Below are positions 34,160-46,004 of a DNA stretch of 64,000 bases, one piece after another; the first letter of the stretch is position 1, and each line of letters opens with the position of its first letter. The notes beneath the pieces were generated by a model. The model did not search any database and was not told the origin of the DNA. It saw only the letters and a program-made list of their open reading frames with translations. Source of the DNA: Cylicocyclus nassatus (taxonomy: Eukaryota; Nematoda; Chromadorea; Rhabditida; Strongylidae); assembly GCA_958299035.1 (NCBI GenBank), contig CATQJL010000001.1, forward strand, positions 18,459,433 to 18,523,432, in the 5' to 3' direction. The translations under genes and the position numbers were made by a program.

Positions 34160-37100
34160 TGGCACAACAAGTCCGATGGGAACGATGATGGACAGAGCAC
34201 ATAATATGGTGGTAAAAAGTGCGCGCGATAAGACAGACGGCTTGATCGGGGAAAAAACAGTATTACCAGCGAGGATCCTGAACCAAAGAGTGACAGTGCT
34301 AATAGATACTGGGTCGATGATTAGTATCATGCCCATCAAGGTACTAGTAGATGCGAGAGACAGAGGATATGATGTGGACTCCTTGAAGTTCCTAGAAGTG
34401 GAAGAGGGAAGCATTTACGACGCTTCAAACAACATCATGAAGTTCCTTGGAGGGGTGAAAGTTGAGGTAGAAATTGAAGGAGGATTTAGAAGCACAGTGG
34501 CATTTCATGTGACAGAGGGAGACGAAGTGCTCCTAGGAACGAATGCATTGAAGAGCTTAGGCATCTCATTGACCCTCCAGCAGCCAAAACCGGGAACGAC
34601 AGCAAGAGTAGTGGAGCGAGTCGTGATACCTCCGGGCAAAACGAAATTGGTGAGAATCAAATGTGAAGAAAGGGAGCAAGAGAGCCAGAGCACCGAGAAG
34701 GCCTTATGGCCATCAAGAAGAGAGGTATCAGATGGAATTTTCATGGTAAAAGAACAGGAGGCAAAGGTGCCAGTGTTGAACACGACTACTGAGCCGATAG
34801 TGCTGCATCAGGAAGAAGTAGGCACATGGGAAACGAATAAATGGTATGAGTCGGTGGAGGACTCAGGTGCTATGATGTTGGATAGCGATGACTGGAGCTC
34901 GCAAGGAAGCGACAAACAGGCAATACTACAAAACCAGATAAGAGAAAATAGGGGCTCAAAAACGCTGGAAGCAGACATCGAGGACGTTCTGAAAGAGTTC
35001 GAGGACGCTTTCGCAGTCAATGAAAAGGAGCTGACGCAGACAGACCTGGTTAAGATGAACATCAACACAGGTGACCACGAACCACTCAAGATGAAAGCGA
35101 GGCCGGTACCTTTAGGCATCAGGGCGAAGCTCAGACAGATGTTACACGATCTCGAAAAAAGATCTATCATTGAGAAGAGCGCATCAGAATGGGCATTTCC
35201 TATAGTGTTAGTGGAAAAGAAAGAGGGTCGTTAAGACTGTGTGTCGATTACAGGGAGCTGAACAAACGTATCAAATTGGACTCTTATCCCCTATCAACAC
35301 TGGATGCTATATTACAAAACATGGCAGGAAAGAAATATTTTTCGACCATGGACATGTGCAGTGGCTACTGCAAATACCAATAGCTGAGGATTCCAAGGAA
35401 AAGTCGGCGTTCACAACACCGGAAGGGCTATATCATTTCAAAGTGGTGCCTTTCGGGCTGAGCACAAGTTCAGCAGTATTTCAGAGGCTTATGGATGCTG
35501 TGTTGGGAGACCTGTTGGGAAAAGATGTGTTTTGTTACATCGACGACATTATGATTTGTACGTATACCAGAGAGGAGCATATTACACTCCTGCGCGAATT
35601 GTGCAAAAGGATGAAAGCTGCAGGTCTGAAGCTCAAGGCGAAGAAGTGTTTCTTGTTACAGCCAGCTGTGTCATTCTTAGGACACAGGATAGATAGCAAA
35701 GGTGTTCACATGGATCCTGAGAAGGTGGAAACAATCCAGAAGTATCCAACACCCATGAATGAGAAGCAGTTGAAACGATTTCTAGGAATGGCATCGTTCT
35801 ACCGCAAATTTTGTTTAGGATTTTCGAAGCAAGCAGGTCCCTTGTTCCGCTTGACATCAAGCGCGAAGACGTGGAGGTGGGGATCCACAGAAGAAGAAGC
35901 TTTCAAGAAACTCAAAGAAATGATCTCAACAGCACCCGTACTCGCACAGCCAAACATCGCGAAGGCAAGAACGGGAGACAATCCCTTTATCATATGCACA
36001 GATGCTTCCACAACAGGAATTGGGGCAGTGCTGACGCAGAAGGGAGAAGACAATGAGATGCACCCTATCTACTTCGCGCCAAAATCGCTAAATAAAGCAG
36101 AGCGGAACTACCACGTGACGGATCTGGAAGCACTAGCAATTGTTTTTGCAGTGCGAAAGATTCATATATTCATATACGGTCTACCTACAATAGTTTATAC
36201 CGACCACCTGCCGCTAACAGCGCTCTTTAAGCGATCGAATGCATCAGCTCGAGTTCTCAGATGGTCATTGGAGCTGCAGAGATACAACTTAAGTATCCAG
36301 TCAAGGGAAAAGCCAATGTAGTGGCGGACGCTCTGAGCAGAGAAGGAGCGTGGAAGGAGGAAGCCGCAGTAGGAGAATGCGGAGAAGCTGTGGTGAACAC
36401 GGTGTCGGTAAACGTTGAGTCCAAATGGATGGAAGAATTGAAGAACGATGAAGAGTGGAGATCGGTAATCGACATGCTCGCGGAGGGGAAATTAGAAGAG
36501 TACGTGAAAATAGCGGGCATGACACAACCCATACGCATAGCAGACTTTGCTATAGAAAACGGAGAGCTCACAATGTTTACAAGAGAAGGACTACAGGTAC
36601 ATGTCGTACCGAAAAGCCAAAGGAAAGAAGTTTTCCTGTAGGCGCACAAAGGGGTCCTAGCAGGGCATTTTAGTGCACAAAAGATTTTCAATCAACTGAA
36701 AAGAAGGGTGTTCTGGCCAAGGATGGCCCAAGACATTCACAAATGGACACGAGAATGTCAAAAATGTTTCGTTGAAAACGCCCGCAGCAAACTGGTACCA
36801 CCGTTGAAACCGATCGCAACCACAAAACCGTATGAGGTCATTGGGGTAGACATACTGGAGTTAGGTCAGACCACGAGTGGCAATAGATACGCAGTCACTG
36901 TAATCGACCATTTCTCCAAGTATGCAGCAGCCTATCCAGTTCCAGACAAGAAAGCCGGAACAGTGGCAAAGGTGATATTTGGAAGATGGATAGCAGACGG
37001 TTGTCGGTGGCCGAAGGCAATTTTGTCCGACAGAGGAGGTGAATTTGAAAACAAAGTTATGAATGAGATCGTAAGGATAACAGGAATGGAACAACTCTTT

Positions 37101-37660
37101 ACCAAGGGTTACAGTCCACGAGAAAATGGTATCACGGAAAGGCTGAACGGCACCATCGTTACCATGCTACGGAAATGTACAGAGGTCCCCACGGAATGGG
37201 ACACACGATTGCCATTCTGCATGATGGCATACAACATGATTCCACACAATGCTACAGGAGAAAGCCCATACTTCATATTGCATGGAACAGATCCAATCTT
37301 TCCATCGAACTTGATTCCGTCCACGGGAGCGAGCATCTATCAAGGAAGCGGTGGAGAATCCGAGTACAAGACAGAGTTGCTGCAAGCCATTGCAGACGTA
37401 CAGCAGCGCGTTAAAGCATATAATGAACGCACAAGAGCAAGGATGAAACTGGAGTATGATAAGAGGAACCATGTAGAGAAAATCAAGTATCCAGAAGTCG
37501 GAAATAGAGTATACATGAAATGCCCAGCAGAGAAAGGGAAAACATCACATCCAAAGCTCACAGGTGATTGGGCAGGACCATTTAGGGTCTTAGACGTCAG
37601 TGAAAACAGCACTCACAACCAGAATTGGGGAGAACACAGAGCCCATTAGAGTACAATTTG
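34160..37660 (+). pseudogene. Gypsy pol: protease, RT, RNase H, integrase (frameshifted)
   Basis: Protease: VLIDTGSMISIM with catalytic D-T-G near 34301. RT: RLCVDYRELNK near 35235, FSTMDMCSGY, VVPFGLSTS near 35445, and the YIDD active site near 35536. RNase H: ICTDAST near 35994 and YHVTDLEALAIV. Integrase: zinc-binding H..H then CQKC near 36750, GVDI near 36846, LSDRGGEF near 37026, and the glutamate of NGITERLNG near 37130, giving D-x35-E. A GPF module follows near 37575. Breaks: frame changes near 35231, 35370, 36293 and about 37610, and an in-frame TAG at 36639-36641 inside the integrase zinc region. Catalytic residues are otherwise conserved. Confidence 0.9.
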
Positions 37661-38770
37661 ATATGTTGAGAATTGTGCCTGTAGAGATCCCGAATGACCG
37701 TATTGATACTGTGACTAGTAGAGGGAGAAGAGGGAGAAAGAAACAAGTAAAAACAAAGTGTGCTAAAGTAGCCATGTATTTCAGGGATGCATATATCGAG
37801 GATGAAGCACAACCAGGTCATCTCCTACACCAATGCTTAGACGAATGCCTCGCAAAGTCGCAGTTGAATGAAATTGAAGGAGTGAACTTCCCAGGAGCCA
37901 GCGGGCGAGAGACAGTCGGAAGTGTTTGGAAAGCCTGGGTAGCCTGCAGCATATTTGGACGAAGCGACCTCGACTTGGGAGAAAAGATCAGGCTGTATCG
38001 CGGAGGATCAGTGTGCTTAGACGCGAAAGCCTTGCAGAAGGTGTTGCACTTGGCATTCGAGAAGTGTACAGAGTGGACGGAATTCATCTGCAACAAGAGT
38101 ATAAAGAAGCACACTCCAATCAGAGGATATGACGTTGTCGGGATGTATGACGAGGCACTAAGAGGATTCAAAGTCGAGATGGCATTGGCAGAAAAAAGTC
38201 AGCGACCGAAGAAGGCAGGACCGATTACGTACCTAGCACCAAGGTGTGCTGCAGCCTTGGAAAGAGATGGTATGAAGGCAGGCGTCATTACCAAAGTCGC
38301 CATCCAATTCAGTCAGCTCAAGGAAGCCCTAGAAGGTCTAAAACACTGCAGGACCTGGGTCATTGTATGGCCAATGGATGCACGAAGAGAAGAAAATGCA
38401 ATCACGGATACGATATTAGCATGCAAAAAGCATCTGGAAGAAGGCGGTGAGCTCGTGTCGGTATGGCCACCCATATGTGCGACGAAGTAAGTATTTGGAA
38501 GATTATGTCAGAGCTATGGGCAATGATTGATGCCACTTTCAAAGAGTTTGCAAGCCCGGATCAGTTATTTCTATTGGCATCATCGAGAATCGAGAATGAC
38601 AAGGTGTGGATTGAGGCCGGAGCGCCCGAAAGCACATTTCAGTTTTGTGGTAATTACTGCGGAGTAATGAACGCGAGGCTCCTGTATGAAGCTATCAGAA
38701 GACGAGCGATCGGCGCACAATTGGACGAATTACAGCCACCGCCGCGGACGACGGCTCCCAGGAGGGGAGG
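37661..38770 (+). pseudogene. Unidentified extension after the gypsy integrase (ORF3-like)
   Basis: After the integrase GPY/F module, the reading continues in one frame to a stop at 38488-38490 and then in a second frame from about 38463 to the purine tract, together about 370 residues. There is no chromodomain, signal peptide or membrane helix, so it is neither a typical chromovirus tail nor an env. The C-terminal half alternates predicted strands and helices (..TWVIVWP.., ..GGELVSVWPP.., ..QLFLLASSR..), which suggests an alpha/beta fold; this is inference. The frames overlap near 38463-38490, so a single indel probably separates two parts of one domain. Function unknown. Confidence 0.6.
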
Positions 38771-38773
38771 GAT
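38759..38773 (+). promoter_or_regulatory. Polypurine tract of the gypsy element
   Basis: An uninterrupted purine run (AGGAGGGGAGGGA) abuts the 3' LTR start TGTCGG. This is the standard plus-strand priming site of LTR elements. Confidence 0.85.
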
Positions 38774-39165
38774 GTCGGAGAAATCACTCATAGATCACGG
38801 ATACGGGGTTGGCGGGAAACGCCGCCGATTTGACCCTCTCGGAAGGGTATAAAAGAAGCGGATAAGGGGGAGCCGCGAGCAGAAGACGCTCGCGGGGAGT
38901 AGAAACGAGCTGGCCAGAAGAGAACCAAACCTCCCCCCAAGTAACGATCCAGCCAAGTAATCGAGCCCTACGAGAGGGTCAAATCTTGCATCCCCCCAGC
39001 TCCAAGTTTTGCACTAGTTGTTGTTATTTTCTTGTTGGCCCTCGGGCCCTTGTTGTTGTTTCTGCGGTTTTTCTGGACATAAAGCGTTCTTCATCCGCGC
39101 TTGTCCTGCCAGTCAAAGGTTCAAACCTTTTTTTTCCATACCGCTAGACCGTCGACTCCATTACA
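38774..39165 (+). repeat. Gypsy element 3' LTR
   Basis: This LTR is 392 bp, starts TGTCGGAGAAATCACT and ends CTCCATTACA. It has the same TATA box as the 5' LTR. Most of the differences from the 5' LTR cluster in the first 25 bp. Confidence 0.95.
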
Positions 39166-39169
39166 CATA

Positions 39170-39650
39170 TACTGGAAAAGTGTCGACATGCCTGTTTCTC
39201 TTTCTTTGCATTGCTCATGCTTTTGGTACGCAAAAGTCCACACTAGTAAGCACTCTTGCTTGTGAAACTCTTGCCGCACAACTGCCTCTGTTCTTTACCT
39301 TAGAGATTTTTCGTGAACTGGTGTATCTTGAGTAAAGGACATTGCAGCTGTAGTGTAGGACTAGACGGTTGCTGAATTTTGCAGTTAATATGTCGGCAAG
39401 TTTTAAATCTGGTTGCTGTAGTTATTCGATAAATCATTCGAAATTCGACTCCCAATGTTCGAATATAATCGATTTTCATTCATTCGATATTTCCGATTTT
39501 CCGATTTTATTCCGGAATCCGGATTCATTCAGTCGAGAATTTTCAGATCTCTATTATGTTTATTCGATATTCGTTTATTCAAAATTTTTCATTTTCGAAT
39601 TTATTCGATAATCATTCATTCGATGAAAAATTTCGAATTTATGTGCGATG
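39170..39650 (+). repeat. Repeat A, copy 1, segment 3
   Basis: CTGTTTCTCTTTCTTTGC, CATGCTTTTGG, AAAGTCCACACTAGT and AGACGGTTGCTGAA match 59230-59433. The following TTCGAATA-rich end matches 60716-60965. The last part overlaps the left arm of palindrome 2. Confidence 0.75.
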
Positions 39651-40462
39651 GTCGCAACACCAAACTGATCAGTTTAAAGAAGTAACTATAAACTAGGAAG
39701 AGATATTCAAAAAAGGAAAAAAATCCGTTGTGCAATAAATTGCGAAAAGGCACAATTTTCAGAGTACACGCGTGAAACTTGTAGAGGCTTGATTTGGAAA
39801 TCCGTTCTCAGCCCTTTTGTGTTGGTTAGAGGAAGCGATATCAGACTATATTTGCTCCACCTGGGCGTTTTCCCAAGCAAGAAGTAGTTCATTAATCTTA
39901 CGGAAAAATCGAGCTCTCCACCTTTCAAGACGCAGCCAGCGCGTTTCTTGAAAAAGAGGATCCATGATATACCTAATCAGTAGTTCGAGGTTGTCAGTAC
40001 ACATGACCAAAATATCGCTAATTAGCAGCTATTCAAGATGAAGACGATACTTGGTATATCGTGATGCTTATGATAACGATTTAGGTCAACCTCTATTGAC
40101 AGAACTTTCTTTACAACCTAATCTGTATTAGATGTACCCGGCTTTGCCCGTAATAACATCACCTCCAATTTATGTCCTTGATATGTATAACATGCGCGAC
40201 CATAGTCTATCAATGAGTTTATTTGCGAATAAAAAGATTAGAGAAAATTTTACTCCACAGCGATTTTGTTTGAATGGTCAGAAAAGCATCTAATGTAGAG
40301 GATTTGAAACCCGTGTGATCTGCGGCGGATTTGTAACTTTGAAAAGAATAAAAATGATATGTACATTTTTAGTTAATAACATCTTTATCTCCTTATCTCT
40401 TTCTCTCTGGAAGGGAAGTTGAAAAAATTTGTTAAGTTACTGTGACTAGGTCAATAATGGAA

Positions 40463-40710
40463 CTTAGGCCTAAGGCATACCTCTCGCGATTTTGCGAAAT
40501 CGCCACATCCTCGCGACTCGGCGATTTGCCAGATGTCCAAAGATTAAGCATGCGAGGCTCTCAGATGCCTAGGTGCGTAGATTCCGTAAATTGTAACAAA
40601 CACAGCAAGTCTGGCCCAAGCAATGTGCGTTTTAGACCAGCTACGGAGAGTCGTTGCAGTGCTAAATTGCGCGGCGACTAAAATCGCGTGAGGTATGCCT
40701 TAGGCCTTAG
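40463..40710. mobile_element. CCTAAGGCATACCTC foldback, 248 bp
   Basis: It begins CTTAGGCCTAAGGCATACCT and ends in the inverted AGGTATGCCTTAGGCCTTAG; both subterminal parts have CGCGATTTT/AAAATCGCG. The copy in the other palindrome arm is missing 40464 to about 40641, so only one half survives there. Non-coding. Confidence 0.75.
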
Positions 40711-40908
40711 GAGTGGTGTAGTGCTCATTGCTATCCTCAGGATCATTTCCTCAGGTGCCTTGCCGCTCGGCTATTGAAATCAAACTTCACCACCCTTTTC
40801 CTTTTTCGCGGAATAAACTGACAAGAGCAAGTGCTTTGGAGGCTTTTCTTTGCTTTGGAAAGCAAATATAGACCTTTGCTGTAGATTTTAGCATGGAAAA
40901 TATGTACA

Positions 40909-41213
40909 GGCCCCGTAAAACCCAATTGCCCACGCGTTGCTTTGAACACCAACGCGCGGCGCGGCTGGAAACGTTTGGTCCCGAAGCGCTACAGGCTTTT
41001 TTCGAGCGACAATGAGCGCGCGTCCTTTCCACACATATTTTTTTGAACTTTTGAGGGGGGCTTTCGTCGAGATATACCTTGCATGGACGACAACAACATG
41101 AAAGTTAAAGAAAGATTTTTTGGAATATAGTGAACGCCGACAGTCGTTCACGACGACCGCTCGCTTACGCTGGTGTTCAAGGCACGGCGAGGGCAATTAG
41201 GTTTTACGGCGCC
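40909..41213. mobile_element. GGCCCCGTAAAAC foldback, 305 bp (left arm)
   Basis: The left end GGCCCCGTAAAACCCAATTG and TTGAACACC pair with GGTGTTCAAGGCAC and CAATTAGGTTTTACGGCGCC at the right end. It is present at full length in both palindrome arms (44386-44690), so it predates the inverted duplication. Confidence 0.8.
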
Positions 41214-41581
41214 TATAACTCCTAAGTTCTAATTAACTGATGACTAATTCTTGGATGAAACCCAGAGGCTTCACTCAGCGAACTTTGGAAATTATGTGTA
41301 ATCAAACAGAATATTGCATTGTGATAGAAATCATGATTCTGTCGTGTCATGGTGTCATGTTGGTCTGAACAGTGAAAAAGCAAATAAAGGCAAAGCGCTG
41401 AGAGATTCAAGAGCATTGATAGGATACCAAAAAAGACCAGCTTTAGAACTGCCCCTAATGAAGACAGAGCCATACTTTCATCTCCACCCAGAGATGAGAG
41501 AGTGCAGGGAGACCTCCATGATTTTTTGATGAGATTGACAGACTTTAGAATTGCAGTGCTATTGCGAATATTTATCTGCAT

Positions 41582-42132
41582 CATCCTAATCCATCATCCT
41601 AATCGTAAATGAGTGTGTGTTTGTCATGTGCGTCCATACGTATATGTTTTGAGCAGAAGCATCTTTGAAGCAATCGGGACTTTGTATGCACACACTCCAT
41701 CGAGAGGCGGGTGTCGTAGGCTAGTTTTCGTTAACGATCTATATCCATTTTAGATCTGTAAACTTCAAGCTGCGGAACTAGTAGGTGTACAGAAAAACAA
41801 GTGAGGATGGTAATTAGAGCAAAATAGCAACGTTTAGATCCATCGTTTACTTTCTATCATTTTCAACATTTTCACTTTGAGCTAAGGGGCTAGGAGTGAG
41901 TACATCGGTGTAAGTGAGGCCGCTATTACGAACACAATATTATTTCTCAGAAATATTAGTTGTTTTTGCCGAGTTAATCGATTTTTGCAAAACTTTGAAC
42001 TGAGGGGTGAGAGTTGGCACAGGTTGCAAGCAAGTATCAAAGTATGCGATAATCTTGGGGCATTATTTATGAGGATTGGGTTTGTAAGCTCATAGTTCGG
42101 CAATCTATACAAACAAGGACTTGGCTTAAGTA
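41582..42132. other. Palindrome 2 spacer, repeat-B-like stretch
   Basis: The part from about 41880 to 42060 (GAGCTAAGGGGCTAGGAGTG, TTAATCGATTTTTGCAAAAC, TGAACTGAGGGG) resembles repeat B on its minus strand, in two partial direct copies. No gene was seen. Confidence 0.4.
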
Positions 42133-42943
42133 TTAGGTTGGAAACTAAGTTTTGCAACTGATCTCATAACTTCCCTCTCACTAAACTTGGCGCACTCAAA
42201 TTTTGCCACTGCGTTGGTTATTACGTAAGCTACGTACGCAGCTGGTGTCCTACCAAATTCTGACGTCGCAGTGAGGGTTACGGTAGGTGCATGTTATGAA
42301 GGGGAAAAATTCGAAGTTCGACGGATTTGGCTGAAACTTGGCATAGGGGTGTTATCCGACATGCTGATCACGAAAACGATAGTGAAATTGCGTGATAAGG
42401 GCTTTTTGTGGGATTACTGTAGGTGTACGATATGGGGTCTCACCCTAAACAAGGAAAATGGCGTTGGTTCAACAAATGAATATGATATTCGCGTTCAACA
42501 GGTCAATTAACCTTACTATGTGAAGTCTCGGCGGAATTTGAGCTTCAGACTCTCTAGTCATTGACGGTCGTCCCCAGCAGCTCTTGCGTACATCGACTCG
42601 TTCGACTTTGTGAGGACGCCAAATCTCGACATGCCCCTCAATTTCGTTTCTTTCTTGCTAGGCCAAAGGAGTCAACCTCCAGCATAATTTGTAGACGAAT
42701 TCGGATTACTGCACATGGTCTAGGCTGCTGAAGGCTTCATTTTAGCTTGAAGCCCTAAAAATTCTCAAATTTCACTAGTTTTCGGAAAACGCCTTGAACT
42801 TTTCTATTTCGTGTTCAAAATTTAAAAAATTTATGCTCACTTGTACCTCACACTGCCATCTACATAATGCCAAAGTTTGAGTGTGCCATATCCAAAGAGA
42901 GTGAAGTTATGAAACCAGCTGCAAAACTTAGTTTCCAGCCTAA
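42133..42943. mobile_element. TTAGGTTGGAAACTAAG MITE, 811 bp (M4)
   Basis: It begins TTAGGTTGGAAACTAAGTTT and ends AAACTTAGTTTCCAGCCTAA, with TA at 42131-42132 and 42944-42945. It is non-autonomous. Its right TA is also the left TA of the next element. Confidence 0.8.
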
Positions 42944-42945
42944 TA

Positions 42946-43823
42946 TTAGGTTGTCCGGAAATTATTGCAGGTTTTGAATTCCAATGGCAATAAGTCATAC
43001 ACTTCTCATTTCTAAGTAGGTTGCAATACACCATTCGATAGAACAAAGCAAGCTCTACAAGACTGTTGTCTTGCTCTAACCTGATCCACCACGAGTTTCG
43101 AGCCAAAAACCAAAAAGACCCAACTGCCAGAAAAATTGAGAAAAATCGTAACTTAGTTCATAAAAATCCTACAAAAATTCTAACTTGCTCACGTAAACAC
43201 AATCCACATAGGGCATCTATATGCGCCGTTGCCGTATTTTTTCCTCTGTAAGAAATTAAGAAAACGGAAATTTTCGTGCTTTTATCAAAGTGGTGCTGTG
43301 CCGTTCCCACATAAGTAGTTGTACACTACAAACGCATGTGGTCCAAGCTAAAATTCAAATTGTATTCGGTATTTCTCGAGAACTAAAGCTTGTAGAGAGC
43401 TGAAAATTTATGTTCGTACTTCTTCAGGTTTGTAGTGTACAACTGCTTATGTGGGAACGGCACAGCACCACTTTGGCAAAAGCATGAACATTTTCGTTTT
43501 TTCGATTTCCAACAGAGGAAAAAATACGGCAACAGCTTACATATATGTCTTATGTGGATAGTGTTTACGTGAGCAAGTTAGAATTTTTGCAGGACTCTTA
43601 TAAACTGAGTTGTGATTTTTCTCGATTTTTCGGGTAGTTAAATCTTTTTAGTTTTTGGCTCGAAATTCGTGGTGAACCAGAGCTGTTGCTAAAGCAAGAT
43701 AGCCAACTTGTAGAGCTTGCTTTGTGCTATCAAACGGTGTTTTGCAACCTACTTAAAAATGAAAAGTATATGACTTATCGCGGTTGAAATTTCAAAATTT
43801 GCATTACTTTCCGGACAACCTAA
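42946..43823. mobile_element. TTAGGTTGTCCGGAAA MITE, 878 bp (M5)
   Basis: It begins TTAGGTTGTCCGGAAATTAT and ends TTACTTTCCGGACAACCTAA, with TA at 42944-42945 and 43824-43825. The arms pair over several hundred bases, for example TGTAGTGTACAACTGCTTATG with CATAAGTAGTTGTACACTAC. Internal GAGCTTGCTTTGTGCTATC resembles the elements at 1409 and 59738-60585. Confidence 0.85.
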
Positions 43824-44021
43824 TACTTTTCTATAGCACTGTCTCTAGCGATTTCAACTTACAAAAAGGAGCAGACAAGTTGTCCGACAGATACGTGAGA
43901 AATGCAGAAAAATTCAGGCTTTTACTGTGTTTTGCAGCATTTCTCTCAGCATGACCCTGTTAAAGGAATTTATGGTGCACAAAGAATACTGTCTTTGTAC
44001 AGATAAATATTAGAAAGCAGA

Positions 44022-45935
44022 ATGCAGATAAATATTCGCAATAGCACTGCAATTCTAAAGTCTGTCAATCTCATCAAAAAATCATGGAGGTCTCCCTGCA
44101 CTCTCTCATCTCTGGGTGGAAATGAAAGTATGGCTCTGTCTTCATTAGGGGCAGTTCTAAAGCTGGTCTTGGTATCCTATCAATGCTCTTGAATCTCTCA
44201 GCGCTTTGCCTTTATGTGCTTTTTCACTGTTCAGACAAACATGACACCATGACACGACAGAATCATGATTTCTATCACAATGCAATATTCTGTTTGATTA
44301 CACATAATTTCCAAAGTTCGCTGAGTGAAGCCTCTGGGTTTCATCCAAGAATTAGTCATCAGTTAATTAGAACTTGGGAGTTATAGGCGCCGTAAAACCT
44401 AATTGCCCTCGCCGTGCCTTGAACACCAGCGTAAGCGAGCGGTCGTCGTGAACGACTGTCGGCGTTCACTATATTCCAAAAAATCTTTCTTTAACTTTCA
44501 TGTTGTTGTCGTCCATGCAAGGTATATCTCGACGAAAGCCCCCCTCAAAAGTTCAAAAAAATATGTGTGGAAAGGACGCGCGCTCATTGTCGCTCGAAAA
44601 AAGCCTGTAGCGCTTCGGGACCAAACGTTTCCAGCCGCGCCGCGCGTTGGTGTTCAAAGCAACGCGTGGGCAATTGGGTTTTACGGGGCCTGTACATATT
44701 TTTCCATGCTAAAATCTACAGCAAAGGTCTATATTTGCTTTCCAAAGCAAAGAAAAGCCTCCAAAGCACTTGCTTTTGTCAGTTTATTCCGCGAAAAAGG
44801 AAAAGGGTGGTGAAGTTTGATTTCAATAGCCGAGCGGCAAGGCACCTGAGGAAATGATCCTGAGGATAGCAATGAGCACTACACCACTCCTAAGGCCTAA
44901 GGCATACCTCACGCGATTTTAGTCGCCGCGCAATTTAGCACTGCAACGACTCTCCGTAGTTCCATTATTGACCTAGTCGCAGTAACTTAACAAATTTTTT
45001 CAACTTCCCTTCCAGAGAGAAAGAGATAAGGAGATAAAGATGTTATTAACTAAAAATGTACATATCATTTTTATTCTTTTCAAAGTTACAAATCCGCCGC
45101 AGATCACACGGGTTTCAAATCCTCTACATTAGATGCTTTTCTGACCATTCAAACAAAATCGCTGTGGAGTAAAATTTTCTCTAATCTTTTTATTCGCAAA
45201 TAAACTCATTGATAGACTATGGTCGCGCATGTTATACATATCAAGGACATAAATTGGAGGTGATGTTATTACGGGCAAAGCCGGGTACATCTAATACAGA
45301 TTAGGTTGTAAAGAAAGTTCTGTCAATAGAGGTTGACCTAAATCGTTATCATAAGCATCACGATATACCAAGTATCGTCTTCATCTTGAATAGCTGCTAA
45401 TTAGCGATATTTTGGTCATGTGTACTGACAACCTCGAACTACTGATTAGGTATATCATGGATCCTCTTTTTCAAGAAACGCGCTGGCTGCGTCTTGAAAG
45501 GTGGAGAGCTCGATTTTTCCGTAAGATTAATGAACTACTTCTTGCTTGGGAAAACGCCCAGGTGGAGCAAATATAGTCTGATATCGCTTCCTCTAACCAA
45601 CACAAAAGGGCTGCAAACGGATCTCCAAATCAAGCCTCTACAAGTTTCACGCGTGTACTCTGAAAATTGTGCCCTTTCGCAATTTATTGCACAACGGATT
45701 TTTTTCCTTTTTTGAATATCTCTTCCTAGTTTATAGTTACTTCTTTAAACTGATCAGTTTGGTGTTGCGACCATCGCACATAAATTCGAAATTTTTCATC
45801 GAATGAATGATTATCGAATAAATTCGAAAATGAAAAATTTTGAATAAACGAATATCGAATAAACATAATAGAGATCTGAAAATTCTCGACTGAATGAATC
45901 CGGATTCCGGAATAAAATCGGAAAATCGGAAATAT
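44022..45935 (-). repeat. Palindrome 2, right arm (~1.9 kb)
   Basis: This is the reverse complement of 39487-41581. Relative to the left arm it lacks about 177 bp at the junction near 44959 (CTCCGTAG/TTCCATTATT). Its outer end stops abruptly at 45935, beside a BEL-like LTR remnant. Confidence 0.85.
44386..44690. mobile_element. GGCGCCGTAAAAC foldback, 305 bp (right arm)
   Basis: This is the mirror copy of 40909-41213, with the same length and the same inverted ends. Confidence 0.8.
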
Positions 45936-46004
45936 AAAAATCAGGGGGGTAAAAGGAAGGAAAAAAATTTTTTTTTCAAGCTAAAAAAAAAACAGGGGGA
46001 TAAA

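Larger units (their letters stand above)
32102..39169 (+). mobile_element. Ty3/gypsy LTR retrotransposon with 4-bp target duplication
   Basis: The element spans 32106-39165, with CATA duplicated at 32102-32105 and 39166-39169. Two 392-bp LTRs begin TGT and end ACA. They flank a TGG-type primer site, gag, and pol in the order protease-RT-RNase H-integrase (gypsy order), an extra C-terminal region and a purine-rich tract. The LTRs differ at about ten positions by eye (around 97 % identity), implying a fairly recent insertion. The coding region nevertheless carries multiple frameshifts and one in-frame stop. Confidence 0.95.
39487..41581 (+). repeat. Palindrome 2, left arm (~2.1 kb)
   Basis: The reverse complement occurs at 44022-45935. 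Outer landmark ATATTTCCGATTTTCCGATT pairs with AATCGGAAAATCGGAAATAT; inner landmark TGCGAATATTTATCTGCAT pairs with ATGCAGATAAATATTCGCA. By eye identity exceeds 95 %. The arm includes the end of repeat A, so the duplication happened after repeat A was in place. Smaller foldbacks lie at 40463-40710 and 40909-41213. No conserved protein was found. Confidence 0.85.

Noticed and set aside
34085..34160. Complete CCHC zinc knuckle in gypsy gag
   Set aside because: Only C-x2-C-x4-H is present in frame; the fourth ligand is absent before the frame change.
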